Below, in pieces: positions 47,035 through 57,774 of a stretch of 64,000 nt of DNA. The notes beneath the pieces are model-generated. The model was not told where the DNA came from, ran no database searches, and worked only from the letters and a program-made list of their open reading frames with translations. Within the stretch, counting starts at the first letter, position 1. The number at the start of each line of letters is the position of its first letter. This DNA is from Liolophura sinensis (lineage: Eukaryota > Mollusca > Polyplacophora > Chitonida > Chitonidae), in NCBI RefSeq assembly GCF_032854445.1, contig NC_088295.1, forward strand, positions 2,236,501 through 2,300,500, in the 5' to 3' direction. The position numbers and the translations under genes were made by a program.

Positions 47035-48220
47035 ATATTGCAAAAGTATCCCTGTACTAAAACAGACATGACCAAGAGTGTACATATGCCAATAGTATCC
47101 CTGTATTAGCACAGACATGACCAAGAGTGTACATATGCCAAAAGTATCCCTACATTAGCACAGACATGACCAAAAGTGTACACATGCCAAAAGTATCCCT
47201 GTATTAGCACAGACATGACCAAGAGTGTACATATGCCAAAAGTATCCCTGTATTAGCACAGACATGACCAGGGGTGTACATATGCCAAAAGTATCCCTGT
47301 ATTAGCACAGACATGACCAGGAGTGTACATATGCCAAAAGTATCCCTGTATTAGCACAGACATGACCAGGAGTGTACATATGCCAAAAGTATCCCTGTAT
47401 TAGCACAGACATGACCAAGAGTGTACATATGCCAAAAGTATCCCTGTATTAGCACAGACATGACCAGGAGTGTACATATGCCAAAAATATCCCTGTATTA
47501 GCACAGACATGACCAGGAGTGTACATACGCCAAAAGTATCCCTGTACTAAAACAGACATGACCAGGAGTGTACATATTCCAAGAGTATCCCTGTACTAAA
47601 ACAGACATGACCAAAAGTGTACACACGCCAAAAGTATCCCTGTATTAGCACAGACATGACCAAGAGTGTACACACGCCAAAAGTATCCCTGTATTAGCAC
47701 AGACATGACCAAGAGTGTACACATGCCAAAAGTATCCCTGTATTAGCACAGACATGACCAAGAGTGTACACAAGCCAAAAGTATCCCTGTATTAGCACAG
47801 ACATGACCAAGAGTGTACACATGCCAAAAGTATCCTTGTATTAGCACAGACATGACCAGGAGTGTACATACGCCAAAAGTATCCCTGTACTAAATCAGAC
47901 ATGACCAAAAGTGTACACATGCCAAAAGTATCCTTGTATTAGCACAGACATGACCAAGAGTGTACACACGCCGAAAGTATCCCTGTATTAGCATAGACAT
48001 GACCAAGAGTGTACATACACCAAAAGTATCCCTGTATTAGCACAGACATGAACAGGAGTGTACATATTCCAAAAGTATCCATGTACTAAAACAGACATGA
48101 CAAAGGGTGTTCCTATGTCAAAAGTGTCCCTGTACTAAGGCAGATGTGAACAAGACCAAGAGTTTACGTATTCTAAAAGTATCCATGTACTAAAACAGAC
48201 ATCAACAAGACCAACAGTAG
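47035..48220. repeat. Minisatellite, 49-bp unit, about 24 copies
   Basis: The unit is AAAAGTATCCCTGTATTAGC followed by ACAGACATGACCAAGAGTGT and ACATATGCC. Variants (CTAAAACAG for TTAGCACAG, CACACGCC for CATATGCC) cluster in blocks. The last three or four copies decay. Confidence 0.95.
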
Positions 48221-48299
48221 ACATTTCTCTTTTCTTTTTGTAGTGTAAATGATGTGTTATAGTAGCAATGGGTTCAGAATGGCTCTTAACCGCAAGATA

Positions 48300-48745
48300 C
48301 TGATCAGTTGGGTCAGTATGAACTGTGCCCAGCAGAAGGGCTGACCTAACCAGTGCTTGTGTCCACTGCCAGGGCTGTGCCCAGCAGAAGGGATGACCAG
48401 ACCAGTGCTTGTGTCCACTGCCAGGGCTGTGCCCAGCAGAGGAACTGATCTGGTTAGCATTGGTGTCTAGCAGAAGGGCTGAGCTGATCAGTGTTGGTGT
48501 CCACTGCCTAGGCTTTGTCCAACAGAAGGGCTAAGCTGATCAGTGTTGGTGTCCACTGTCAAGGCTTTGTCCAACAGACGGGCTAAGCTGACCAGTGTTG
48601 GTGTTCACTGTCAAGGCTCTGTCCACCAGAAGGGCTAAGCTGATCAGTGTTGGTGTCCACTGTCAAGGCTTTGTCCAACAGAAGGGCTAAGCTGACCAGT
48701 GTTGGCGTCTAGTGTAACGACTGTGTAGCAGAAGGGCTGGCCTGA
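48300..48745. repeat. Minisatellite, about 54-60 bp, about 8 copies
   Basis: Copies contain GCAGAAGGGCTGACCT or AACAGAAGGGCTAAGCTGA, and CAGTGTTGGTGTCCACTG. The array abuts the 49-bp array almost directly. Confidence 0.88.
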
Positions 48746-50946
48746 CAACAAGACACTCTTGCCTGATTAAGGCCACTTTCCTCCAACATGCATTTTCCTA
48801 TTAGCCACAGCTACGTTGCCAAGTTTGGACAGGTATTTAATAATTTCTATGTGACTTTCCATGCTAAGCCTGTCAGGGCGGTGTGATAGCAGACAAAGAG
48901 TCCTGCTGAAAATCGCCCTGCTTTTCTGCATGCCGAGGCAGGTCAGTGGGGTTATAGCATGGTTAGAGAGGAAGCCTTACATAGTGCAGCTTTGATAAAG
49001 ACCTGTTATTGTGCGCACTGTCAGCACTTCTCATCCTGATCTCCTGTGTCACAAAGCTTCTATCAAGGATATGATAAACACGGGGGATTTGACAACAACA
49101 GGAAATTGTGGAGTGGCACTATCAGATTTGCTGATCTCCTTCCAACTTTAATAGCTGTATACATGTGTGAGAGGAGCTACATGTTCCTGTGGTACACCAG
49201 ACTTTGACAGGCATACATGTATATGTAGGACAGGAACAACCCTAGGAGAGCTCCAACACCTGTTCACAGGTACACTGACCAGTACAGATGTGTCCTCTAA
49301 CAACATCATTGGATTGTTGAATTAGTGAAGCCCATTAAATGGGTTTTGACCTGATCTTTGTCACAATGGGCATGGTCAGTTGGGCCTGTCCGCAATGGTC
49401 AGGGTTAATTGGCCCTCTAATCCTTCTTTATGACAGGACAGGTCAGGGAACTAGGTCAGACGGGACAAGCTTCTCAGAACAAATTACAAAAGGGTTACTG
49501 GAAGGCCAGTCCATGGTTACTATCCATTCCGAGCAAATGTCTTGGGCTAACGGTGGAATTGGCAGTCATTTGTAAATTGTTTTATAAATTTTCACTAGCC
49601 TCAAATATGTAACAAAAAAAAAAAATAAATAAAATAAAAAAAATAAAACAGGGATAATTTCATAAAACTTCAAAAGTCTAAATATTTGCAACTGTTGAAA
49701 AAAAAAATATGCAAAAACTGTGACTTACATATATGAATTAACAAAGCTTTGTGAGATTGGGTTAATTTTAGAAGTCAGTTTTCTTGTAACATTAAATGTT
49801 GGTTCAAAGTTTAAAATGTGAGTATATGTATGCTGAACTACAACAGGAAATTGTGCTCTACAGATAGTTTAATAACCTCGAGAGGTGCATCACAGAAAAG
49901 TTAACGTACACAAAGCAAACAAATGCATGTCGGTATCTATAATGTAAACCAATAGAGCCAACATGACATTCCATAACTCATCCCAAGACTAAAGTCTGTG
50001 CAATTTGTTACACTCAATTCAACCAGTCATGAACACGGGAAGTCAAAAAAATATGTCTTTGAATAAATAATGCACAACTACATGTAACTAGCTCTGCAAG
50101 CCAAAACAAAGACCCATACATCCGTGGAACATAAAAATAGAATGTGCACTGTGAACATGTGGGGATTTATGTAAAACGGTATGATCTAGCACAACTGACC
50201 TGTGTCAGTTCCATAGGCTACATCTAGCACAATGACTCCGCAAAACTGTGAAATTAAACCTAAATGTCAAATGTTGAAAGTAATAAAACCCATCCTGAGA
50301 ATTTATCAACAAACTCTACTGGGCAAATAAGGGTCATCTGGAACCAGAAACAAACCTTAATGTGAATTAAGTGTTTATCCCTGTTATGGGAAAGCTGTTA
50401 ACAAACGGATATCCACCATTATAGTAGCTACAGCATCACAAACTGCCATGATCAGATCCACTTGGGCAGCGTACATGTACAAACTTACATCTGCATTTAC
50501 AATGCAACATATACTTCTGCAACTGCTTATTTGCAGGGATACAGAATTGGCATTAATTGGCTGGACAGAGGAGATAGGATTTTGCTGGTTAAAGCCTAAA
50601 GCATTGAAGCAATGTACTGTACATGTACTTAAAATGTGTGACACAGGGGAAAATAGACATCATTTTTTCACAAACTGAACACTACACTTAGGAGGAGTTT
50701 TTCTTGCAACTGAAATTGTTTTTTTTTTGTTTCAATTGATCATTTGAGGTACCAAAATAGAATGTTTATATACTTTACCATCCATTGCTTAAAATAATTA
50801 TCACTGCGTAAACAACGTCAATTAAATCTGGCATACTATATAATATTGCAAACTGATAATCAGCACACATTGCAGTTATTGTTAAGTGCATTTAAGGCTG
50901 CCGGGCACAAACTGTGTCCAGTGAAGTGTGAGGATCTGCACAGAAA
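48746..50946. other. Unique sequence
   Basis: A minus-strand stretch near 49056-48984 (EIRMRSADSAHNNRS) precedes a GTAAGG site but has only weak acceptors. An A-rich tract lies at 49612-49650. No gene is supported. Confidence 0.4.
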
Positions 50947-50959
50947 GCTTACAACCAAG

Positions 50960-51285
50960 GGTGAGTGAGTGAGGGCTCGGGGTTTAACGTCGTACTTAAC
51001 AATTTTTTAGTCATATGACGATGAAGGAATTCTTAGAATGCATGTAATATGCCTCCTTGTTGCAGGACAGACTTCCACTGCCCTTTTATCTAGTGCTGTT
51101 TCAGTGACACGCCTTACTGAAGGCAAGTAAGTTGCCCTGCTCGAACCATTATATTGATACGGGTCAACCAGTCGTTGCACTATCCCCTTAGCCCTGAACG
51201 CCAAGTGAGGAAGTTACAACTTCCTCTTTTAAGGTTTTAGGTGTGACTCGACCCAGGATTGACCCTGGATCCTCCGCTCCCGAAG
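50960..51285 (-). mobile_element. Family B tRNA-derived SINE with exact 13-base target-site duplication
   Basis: Flanked by GCTTACAACCAAG at 50947-50959 and 51286-51298. On the minus strand the right end carries a box B-like segment (GATCCAGGGTCAATCC), the body contains GTTGTAACTTCCTC and CCGTATCAATATAATGG, and the left end has the 3' domain (plus-strand GTTTAACGTCGTACTTAAC) and a (CTCA)n tail. Box A is missing, so the copy is slightly 5'-truncated. A 65-codon frame inside it is SINE-derived. Confidence 0.93.
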
Positions 51286-51298
51286 GCTTACAACCAAG

Positions 51299-52563
51299 AG
51301 CATCAATCTGGACTGACAAACTGATAAGCAAAATTAGGCTAATGGCCAAGGTATCAGTCATATAAAATTTACTGCAAAAATCAGCTGCTGGGAAGAGGAA
51401 GAGACCCTCATATAGTAAATTGGCCGATGGAATATTAGAGGACAAGACAGCACCTGGCTAAAACATATTTCAATTGAAAGCAGGATTCTCAACCTTTATA
51501 AAAAGTATAATACTGTACTTTATTATTTAAGTGAGATTTCACCACATAGCATGTAAAACAAAATGACAATACTGCACAAATGGCTGGTGTGAACTGAGGC
51601 AGATATCTTGAAAATTCTAGCCAATCAAACACGCTATCAGATTGTGCTGCTTAAGCTGTAGCCTCTAGCCATATACTCCATGAAGTGACATACAATAACA
51701 CAGAAATTCTGCTTCTTGTTCAACAATCCTATAGTAATATTGTAAGCACATAACAGGGGTCAAAATCAGCAGGTCAATCCCTCCATAGGCTAGGACCTCA
51801 ACACCCCTATTTAAAAGTGTAAATGATATAGCACGTTTACTGTATCAATAGCTCAAGCAGTCGGAGAAATATCCTGTCCAATTTCGGAGAAAGCTATTTA
51901 TCACTTGGAGCTTCATGGCCGAAGTCCACACCTTTTATCTGCCATAGGCTCCTGCTTAGACTATAATTCGAAAAATACACTCAATGTTTTAATTTAGAGT
52001 TAGAGTAAACGTGATATCACCTTTTTACTGGGTTGAAAAAAATAAATCTAAAAAAATATTTCATGCCAGTTTAGGATACTTTGAATCTTAGTCTTCCAGT
52101 GGACATAAACGTTAGTCAGGTAATGTCTTTCTTTTCAACTATAATGATAGTCAAATAGAGAGGCAACATATTTATAGAGATAAAATACACCCCTTAGTGA
52201 TACGTTGTATGTATCTGTGATAATGGCTTGTTACGTATTCCACAATGATTGCGGCTGGATCTCAATCTCAATGTGTGTGGCACACATCTCCATGAACAAA
52301 AAGAACACCTTTATAATCATAGTGAATAGATGTCACTGCCAAATATTCACAAGGTTTTCATTTTGCTGCTGTAAGCCATTTATTCAACTTAAGACTTGCA
52401 AAAAGGAAATCTGGAGAGGGAATTACAAACAGCATGCAAAGTCTAGTTCGCTGACATATTTCTTCTACTTGCCTTGAAAGAGCTAAAACTATCAGCGCCA
52501 CCTATTGTCAGAGGTAGGGAGGGAGTCAGACGTGCGATATCGTGATGTCAAAAACAAAACTAT
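51299..52563. other. Unique AT-rich sequence
   Basis: One 90-codon frame at 52205 shows no recognisable protein. Nothing is supported. Confidence 0.4.
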
Positions 52564-53548
52564 ATTAACAGCCATTACAAGGTGACCCAGTGACGGTCAT
52601 TACATGGTGAACCAGTAAGAGTCATTACACGGTGAACCAGTAACAGCCATTACACAATTAAGCAGTAACTGCAATTACACAGTGAACCAGTAACAGCCAT
52701 TAACACTATGAACAAGTAACAGCCATTACACAGTCACAGCCATTACATGGTGAAAGGGTAACAGTAATTACATAGTGAACCAGTAACAGCCAATACACTG
52801 TGAACCAGTAACAGCCATTACACAGTGACCCAGTAACTGTCATTACACAGTGAACCAGTGACAGCCATTACAAAGTAAACCAGTGACGGCCATTACCCAG
52901 TGAACCAGTAAAAGCCATTACACAGTGAACCAGTAACAGCCATTAAGCAGTGAGCCAGTGACAGTCATTATACACTAAACCATTATCAGCCATTACGTAA
53001 GGAATTAGTGACATCCATTACACAGGGAATCAGTAAGTGCCATTACACAGTGAACCAGTAACAGCCATTACGCAGCGAACCAGTGATATCCATTACACAG
53101 GGAATCAGTAAGTACCATTAAACAGTGAACCAGTAACAGCCATCCCGCAGTGAACCAGTAACTGTCGTTACACAGTGAACCAATAACCGTCACTATGCAG
53201 TAAACCAGTAACAGCCATTACTCGGGGAATCAGTAACTGCCATTACACAGGGAACCAGTAACAGAAACTACATGGTGAAAGAGTACCAGCCATTACACAG
53301 TAAACCTGTACCAGCCATTACACAGTAAACCTGTAACAGCCATTACACAGTGAACCAGTAAGCCATTACACAGTGAGCCAGTAAGAGTCATTACACAGTG
53401 AACCAATAAAAGCCATTACACAGTGAACCAGTAATAGCCTTTACACAGTGAACCAGTAACTGTCATTACACTGTGAACTAGTAACAGCCATTACACAGTG
53501 AACCAATAACTGTCATTACACAGTGAACCAGTAACAACCATTACAATA
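52564..53548. repeat. Minisatellite, 25-bp unit, about 39 degenerate copies
   Basis: The unit is AGCCATTACACAGTGAACCA followed by GTAAC. Copies differ from each other by several substitutions and small indels, so this array looks older than the 35-bp and 42-bp arrays. Confidence 0.93.
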
Positions 53549-54659
53549 ATCAGTCCCAATTCACAACTGTACTATTATCTTCAGATCTTTCACCTTAAAC
53601 AAACAGTCTTTATGTCAAAGTGACACAATGGACTGAGGAGTATGGAAGAGCACTGTCACAACAATTAACTAACTTAACTCATCAAAATGTCATCAGGCTG
53701 AATCTACTCATGTGTGCTGATGGCAAATGTGATGACGGATGATAGTAATGTGGGCTGCGACGAAGTGATAGCTTGGCCTTTTCTTACAATAAAATAGGGC
53801 ATAATTAGTTTTAGCATGAGATTGACAAGTTGTCTCTATTAGCCTAATGAATCTGTCACCTCGCGACTTGTCCATTACCACACATTGTTCAGATTTGCCA
53901 TTTAACCTTCATCTACTCTCAACCACACAAAAAACTTACAAGTGAGCATTCACCAACAGCTGTTGAAGTTTTACCTTTAACTTCTTTTAAGTTATAAAAT
54001 CCCCTCGGATTTCACAGGATTCCCACCAACTTAGTAAAGGCAAGGTGATTAGTGTGTGAGAAATAACAGGATTTACAGTACCATTTACATCACCAGTCAC
54101 ATACTTCTTAATGAAGATAGGTATGTGGACACATTCAACTGCAGGCAATCAGAATTCTCTATCTGTCCACCATGACCAATATTTTCAATCCCAATGGGGC
54201 AACAATATAACTGACGATTCCATTAAAAAGCTGTGTCAGTGCCAGTGGTCAGAGCTAGTGAACGCTTCATTAAAGTATGTAGTGTAACTGCATGACTTAA
54301 TAAGCACACAGGAAATGATTTACAACATCTATAACCCATAGGCATATCAGGTGTTGAATGACTAACACAACTCCCCGTCTAGCTTCAGGAAAGGTATGCA
54401 CATGTGGGTGTTAAAAGTAAAGGCAACACCTTCCAGCATGGACACTATTAACCTCAGCTATATTTACAATACCTGTAAATGAAGTTCCTCTGATTACATT
54501 AACCTGAGGTAAACCACAACAGCAGGTAGAGTGTACATATCACTCAGTACTCAGTGCTGTTATGGTACCCATACATGCACACACAGGCCAGCTATGTGTA
54601 CAACACTAGTTCCTTGGTCTGACAACAGTAGAAACAACACTTTCTTAAACCAGGCCTAC

Positions 54660-54698
<39 letters not shown>

Positions 54699-54791
54699 CA
54701 TGTATGTGAGCTACTTTAATGGACATTTCCCCAGCTATTAAATCCATCAGCCACGGTGTTTACAGTGCCTTCATCCATAGCAGTAGGCCAG
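53549..54791. other. Unique sequence with a (TA)n microsatellite
   Basis: About 15 TA dinucleotides lie at 54663-54692, followed by CATGTACATGTATG. A minus-strand stretch before a GTAAGT donor at about 53940 is briefly open, but its only AG lacks a pyrimidine tract. Confidence 0.5.
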
Positions 54792-54799
54792 AATAAGAA

Positions 54800-54998
54800 T
54801 TTATTTTATTAATTAATTTGATTGGTGTTTTACGCTGTACTCAAGAATATTTCACTTATATGACGGCGCCCAGCATTATGGTGGGTGGAAACCAGGCAGA
54901 GCCCGGGGGAAATCCACGACATCCTCAGGTTGTTGGCAGACCTTTGCATGTTCTGCAGATGAAGCCAGCATGAGCTGGAATTGAACTCACAGCCCCAA
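54800..54998 (-). mobile_element. 5'-truncated family A SINE with short target-site duplication
   Basis: On the plus strand it begins with a T/A-rich tail and TTTTACGCTGTACTCAAG and ends at the box B region (TTGAACTCACAG), so the box A part of the head is missing. AATAAGAA flanks it at 54792-54799 and 54999-55006. Truncation at the head end with a short duplication fits LINE-driven target-primed reverse transcription. Confidence 0.87.
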
Positions 54999-55285
54999 AA
55001 TAAGAAAGTTGTTAGCTCAGGTTGAAGTTGATTTGTGAATATAGGCAAGATCGGCCTACTATTTTGGTTAATGTATGTTTTGCTTACCCCACACAACGAA
55101 TTAAATACCTTAGCACACTTCAGCCTATATCAGATTTTATAAATCTAGACAGTGGGATGAGCACACTGTAGCAATACCTAACAAAACACTCACTGGTTCA
55201 TGATCAGGTTTTCCTAATTTTTCAATCAACTTTCTCTGCAATATCCTTTAACGATATTGCAGATATATAACGAGGCAGTATAATA

Positions 55286-55556
55286 TTTATTTATTTATTT
55301 GATTGGTGTTTTATGCCGTACTCAAGAGTATTTCACTTATACGATGGGCGGCCAGCATTATGGTGGGTGGAAACCAGGCAGAGCCCGGGGGAAACCCACG
55401 ACCATCCGCAGGTTGCTGACAGACCTTCTCACGTAGAGAGGAAGAGGAGAGGAAGCCAGCATAAGCTGGACTTGAACTCACAGTGACCGCATTGGTGAGA
55501 GACTCCTGGGTCATTATGCTGCGCTAGTGCTTTAACCGACTGAGCCACGGAGGCCA
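55286..55556 (-). mobile_element. Full-length family A SINE with exact 15-base target-site duplication
   Basis: Flanked by CGAGGCAGTATAATA at 55271-55285 and 55557-55571. On the minus strand the head has CCGTGGCTCAGTCGG (box A) and GAGTTCAAGTCC (box B), and the tail is (AAAT)n. Every landmark of the 25.8-kb copy is present in the same order. Confidence 0.95.
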
Positions 55557-55776
55557 CGAGGCAGTATAATACACATGAATATGCCTAACAGTAATTCAAA
55601 ACACATGAATATGGTATTATATCAAATGCGAGGTTTAGATGCGTAAATGATTTAAATTGTCTGTTAAATTAAGTCTGTTAGAACATCTGGGGCCTTCTTA
55701 CAGGCAACTGTACATAATGTATGTAATTAACAAGGCTATAACACAAATGTACACGCTTCCTATGGTAGTTCTTTGC

Positions 55777-56628
55777 TTTGAGGCCTAATGGCTAGAGTGA
55801 CCGCCCTAAAGTTGGGAGATCCAGGATCAAACCCATGTTGGGTCATACCAAAGGCTTTAAAAATGGTACTCCTTGCTGCCTCGCTTGGTGCTCAGCACCT
55901 AGAGTGAGTAAGTGAGTGCTTGGGGTTTAACGCCATACTCAACAATTTTTCAGTCATATGACGATGAAGGAATCCTTTGAGTGTATGTGATGTGCCTCCT
56001 TGTTGCAGGACGTATTTCCACCGCTCTTTTATCTAGTGCTGCTTCACTGGGATGACTTACCAAAGGCAAGTAAGTCACCCTGCCCAAGCCATTATATTGA
56101 TAAGGGTTCACCAGTCGTTGCACTATCCCCTTCACGCTGAACGCCAAGCGAAGAAGTTTCAACTTCCTCTTAGTTGTGACTCGACCCAGGATTGACCCTG
56201 GATGTACCGCTTTCCACCGCTCTTTTATCTAGTGCTGCTTCACTGAGATGACTTACCAAAGGTAAGTAAGCCGATACGGGTCAACCAGTCATTGCCCTAT
56301 CCCCGTCATGCTGAACACTAAGTGATCAAGTTACAACTTCCTCTTTTAAAGTCTTAGGTGCGACTCGACCCAGCTCAGCACCAAGAGGATGGAATCCAAA
56401 ATTATGACTGTTTGGCCTGGTGTCAGTATAATGTGACTGGGTGGGGTGTTATGTCTGGTGTCTTTGGCATGATACTTCAGTGGTTGCAGCACTTTGGCGA
56501 CATGTACTTTCCTTGTTGCAAGAAGACACAGTATATGTACACACACCTAATGACACCTGGTATGACCGATAAATTGCTAAAAGTACGACGTTAAACCCCA
56601 ATCATTCATTCATTCATTCACTCACTCT
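55777..56628 (+). mobile_element. Family B-type SINE (plus) split by a nested insertion
   Basis: The outer element has a tRNA-like head (TGGCTAGAGTG as box A, GGATCAAACCC as box B) and then CTTGCTGCCTCGCTTGG up to 55899. It resumes at 56383 with GGATGGAATCCAAAATTATG and ends at the 3' domain (TACGACGTTAAACCCC) plus a (CATT)n tail near 56628. The interruption is the minus-oriented element at 55900-56372, flanked by a duplicated GCTCAGCACC. Frames across it are SINE-derived. Confidence 0.88.
55900..56372 (-). mobile_element. Nested family B SINE (minus) with a duplicated head segment
   Basis: Inserted in the outer SINE with a 10-base duplication, GCTCAGCACC at 55890-55899 and 56373-56382. Its tail on the plus strand is GTGAGTAAGTGAGTG, then GGGGTTTAACGCC. 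Its internal part (CGCTCTTTTATCTAGTGCTG to TGACTCGACCCA) is present twice, at about 56021-56185 and 56216-56371, so it carries a partial tandem duplication of the head half. Confidence 0.87.
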
Positions 56629-57401
56629 CCCTGTAAGACAGACGACACACACCTAAAGGCTGGTCATGTCTATGCCTAAGCACAGGGGTTTTCTCATGTG
56701 CAGCACTGTCACTTCAACTCAATGAAAGACATCTTACTTCTGTGTCAACTTGATGTCATGTTTTCTGTTTTGTTTTTATTTATTTATTCATTTTTTTTTA
56801 AAACAAACATATAAAAGAATGATTCACAATTATTAATCAGGGTATGCTATAAGAGTGACTTAGTGTACTGTCCTAGGCTCAAATTTTCCCAGGTTAGGAA
56901 AAATAGCTCTGAGCCTGATTTATTTATTCATCTGACTGGTGTTTTAAAACATACTCAAGAACAGTTCATTTGTATGACGGTGGCAAATCCCTGGGTGGGA
57001 GGAAACGGGACAAATCCACAACTATCCGCAAGTTGCTGTCAGACTATCCCATGTACATCTGGAGAGGGAGCCAGTATCAACAGATGTTCCTGGAAAATTA
57101 TACTGCACTAGCAGACTAACAACTAGGCCATGAAGGCCCATAGCTTGACCATGAGGACTGGAGCTTATTTCTGTTACACACTGAGGAGGTATTTTGAAAC
57201 AGGGAAGGGGAGGGAGGAGGGGTAGATGGGGTGGAGAAAAGGTCAGCTTCACATGATATCACATTTCCTGACCTAGAGAGCCTCCCATAGGGTAATTTAC
57301 ATGTATTCTGATGTCAATAAAAAAAAACCTGTGTCAGAGAGGCCAAATATGTCTGCTGTCACCTGACCACCCACTACAGTGGACACTCATGTAAGCCAGC
57401 C
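56629..57401. other. Spacer with a decayed family A SINE
   Basis: Apart from the SINE remnant at 56922-57140 and a short AT-rich tract at 56770-56820, nothing is supported. Confidence 0.45.
56922..57140 (-). mobile_element. Decayed family A SINE
   Basis: TTTATTTATTCATCTGACTGG, GTTTTAAAACATACTCAAG, GTATGACGGTGG and GGGTGGGAGGAAAC follow family A order with many substitutions. The head end (CTAACAACTAGGCCATGAAG) is barely recognisable. It is older than the copies at 25.8 and 55.3 kb. Confidence 0.7.
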
Positions 57402-57772
57402 CCTGCTGGCCATTTGTCAGCAACCAGTTACAACACAAGCACATGCTGACAAGGCTAGATCTACCTTGTCAAGATAACCCCTGCTGGCCATTTGTCAGCA
57501 ACCAGTTACAACACACAGGCACATCCTGACAAGGCTAGATCTACATTGTCAAGTCAGCCCCTGCTGGCCATTTGTCAGCAACCAGTTACAACACACGCAC
57601 ATCCTGACAAGGCTAGATCTACATTGTCAAGCCAGCCCCTGCTGGCCATTTGTCAGCAACCAGTTACAACACACGCACATCCTGACAAGGCTAGATCTAT
57701 ATTGTCAAGCCAGCCCTTACTGGCCATTTGTCAGCACCAAGTTACAACCCAAACACATGCTGACAAGTGGCC
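57402..57772. repeat. Minisatellite, 78-bp unit, about 5 copies
   Basis: Copies contain CTGGCCATTTGTCAGCAACC, AGTTACAACACACGCACATC and CTGACAAGGCTAGATCTACA. The three middle copies are almost identical and the outer ones are divergent. Confidence 0.94.
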
Positions 57773-57774
57773 AA

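Noticed and set aside
48984-49056. Minus-strand stretch EIRMRSADSAHNNRS before a GTAAGG donor
   Set aside because: Candidate acceptors lack a clear pyrimidine tract next to the AG, and the frame has no partner exon.
51007-51204. 65-codon minus frame (AFRAKGIVQRLVDPYQYNG)
   Set aside because: It lies entirely within a family B SINE. The same peptide pattern recurs at 55950-56162 in another copy. SINEs are non-coding.
55922-56600. Apparent transposon with long terminal inverted repeats (GGGGTTTAACG and CGTTAAACCCC)
   Set aside because: The inverted ends are the identical 3' domains of two SINE copies in opposite orientation, one nested in the other, as shown by the internal GCTCAGCACC duplication.
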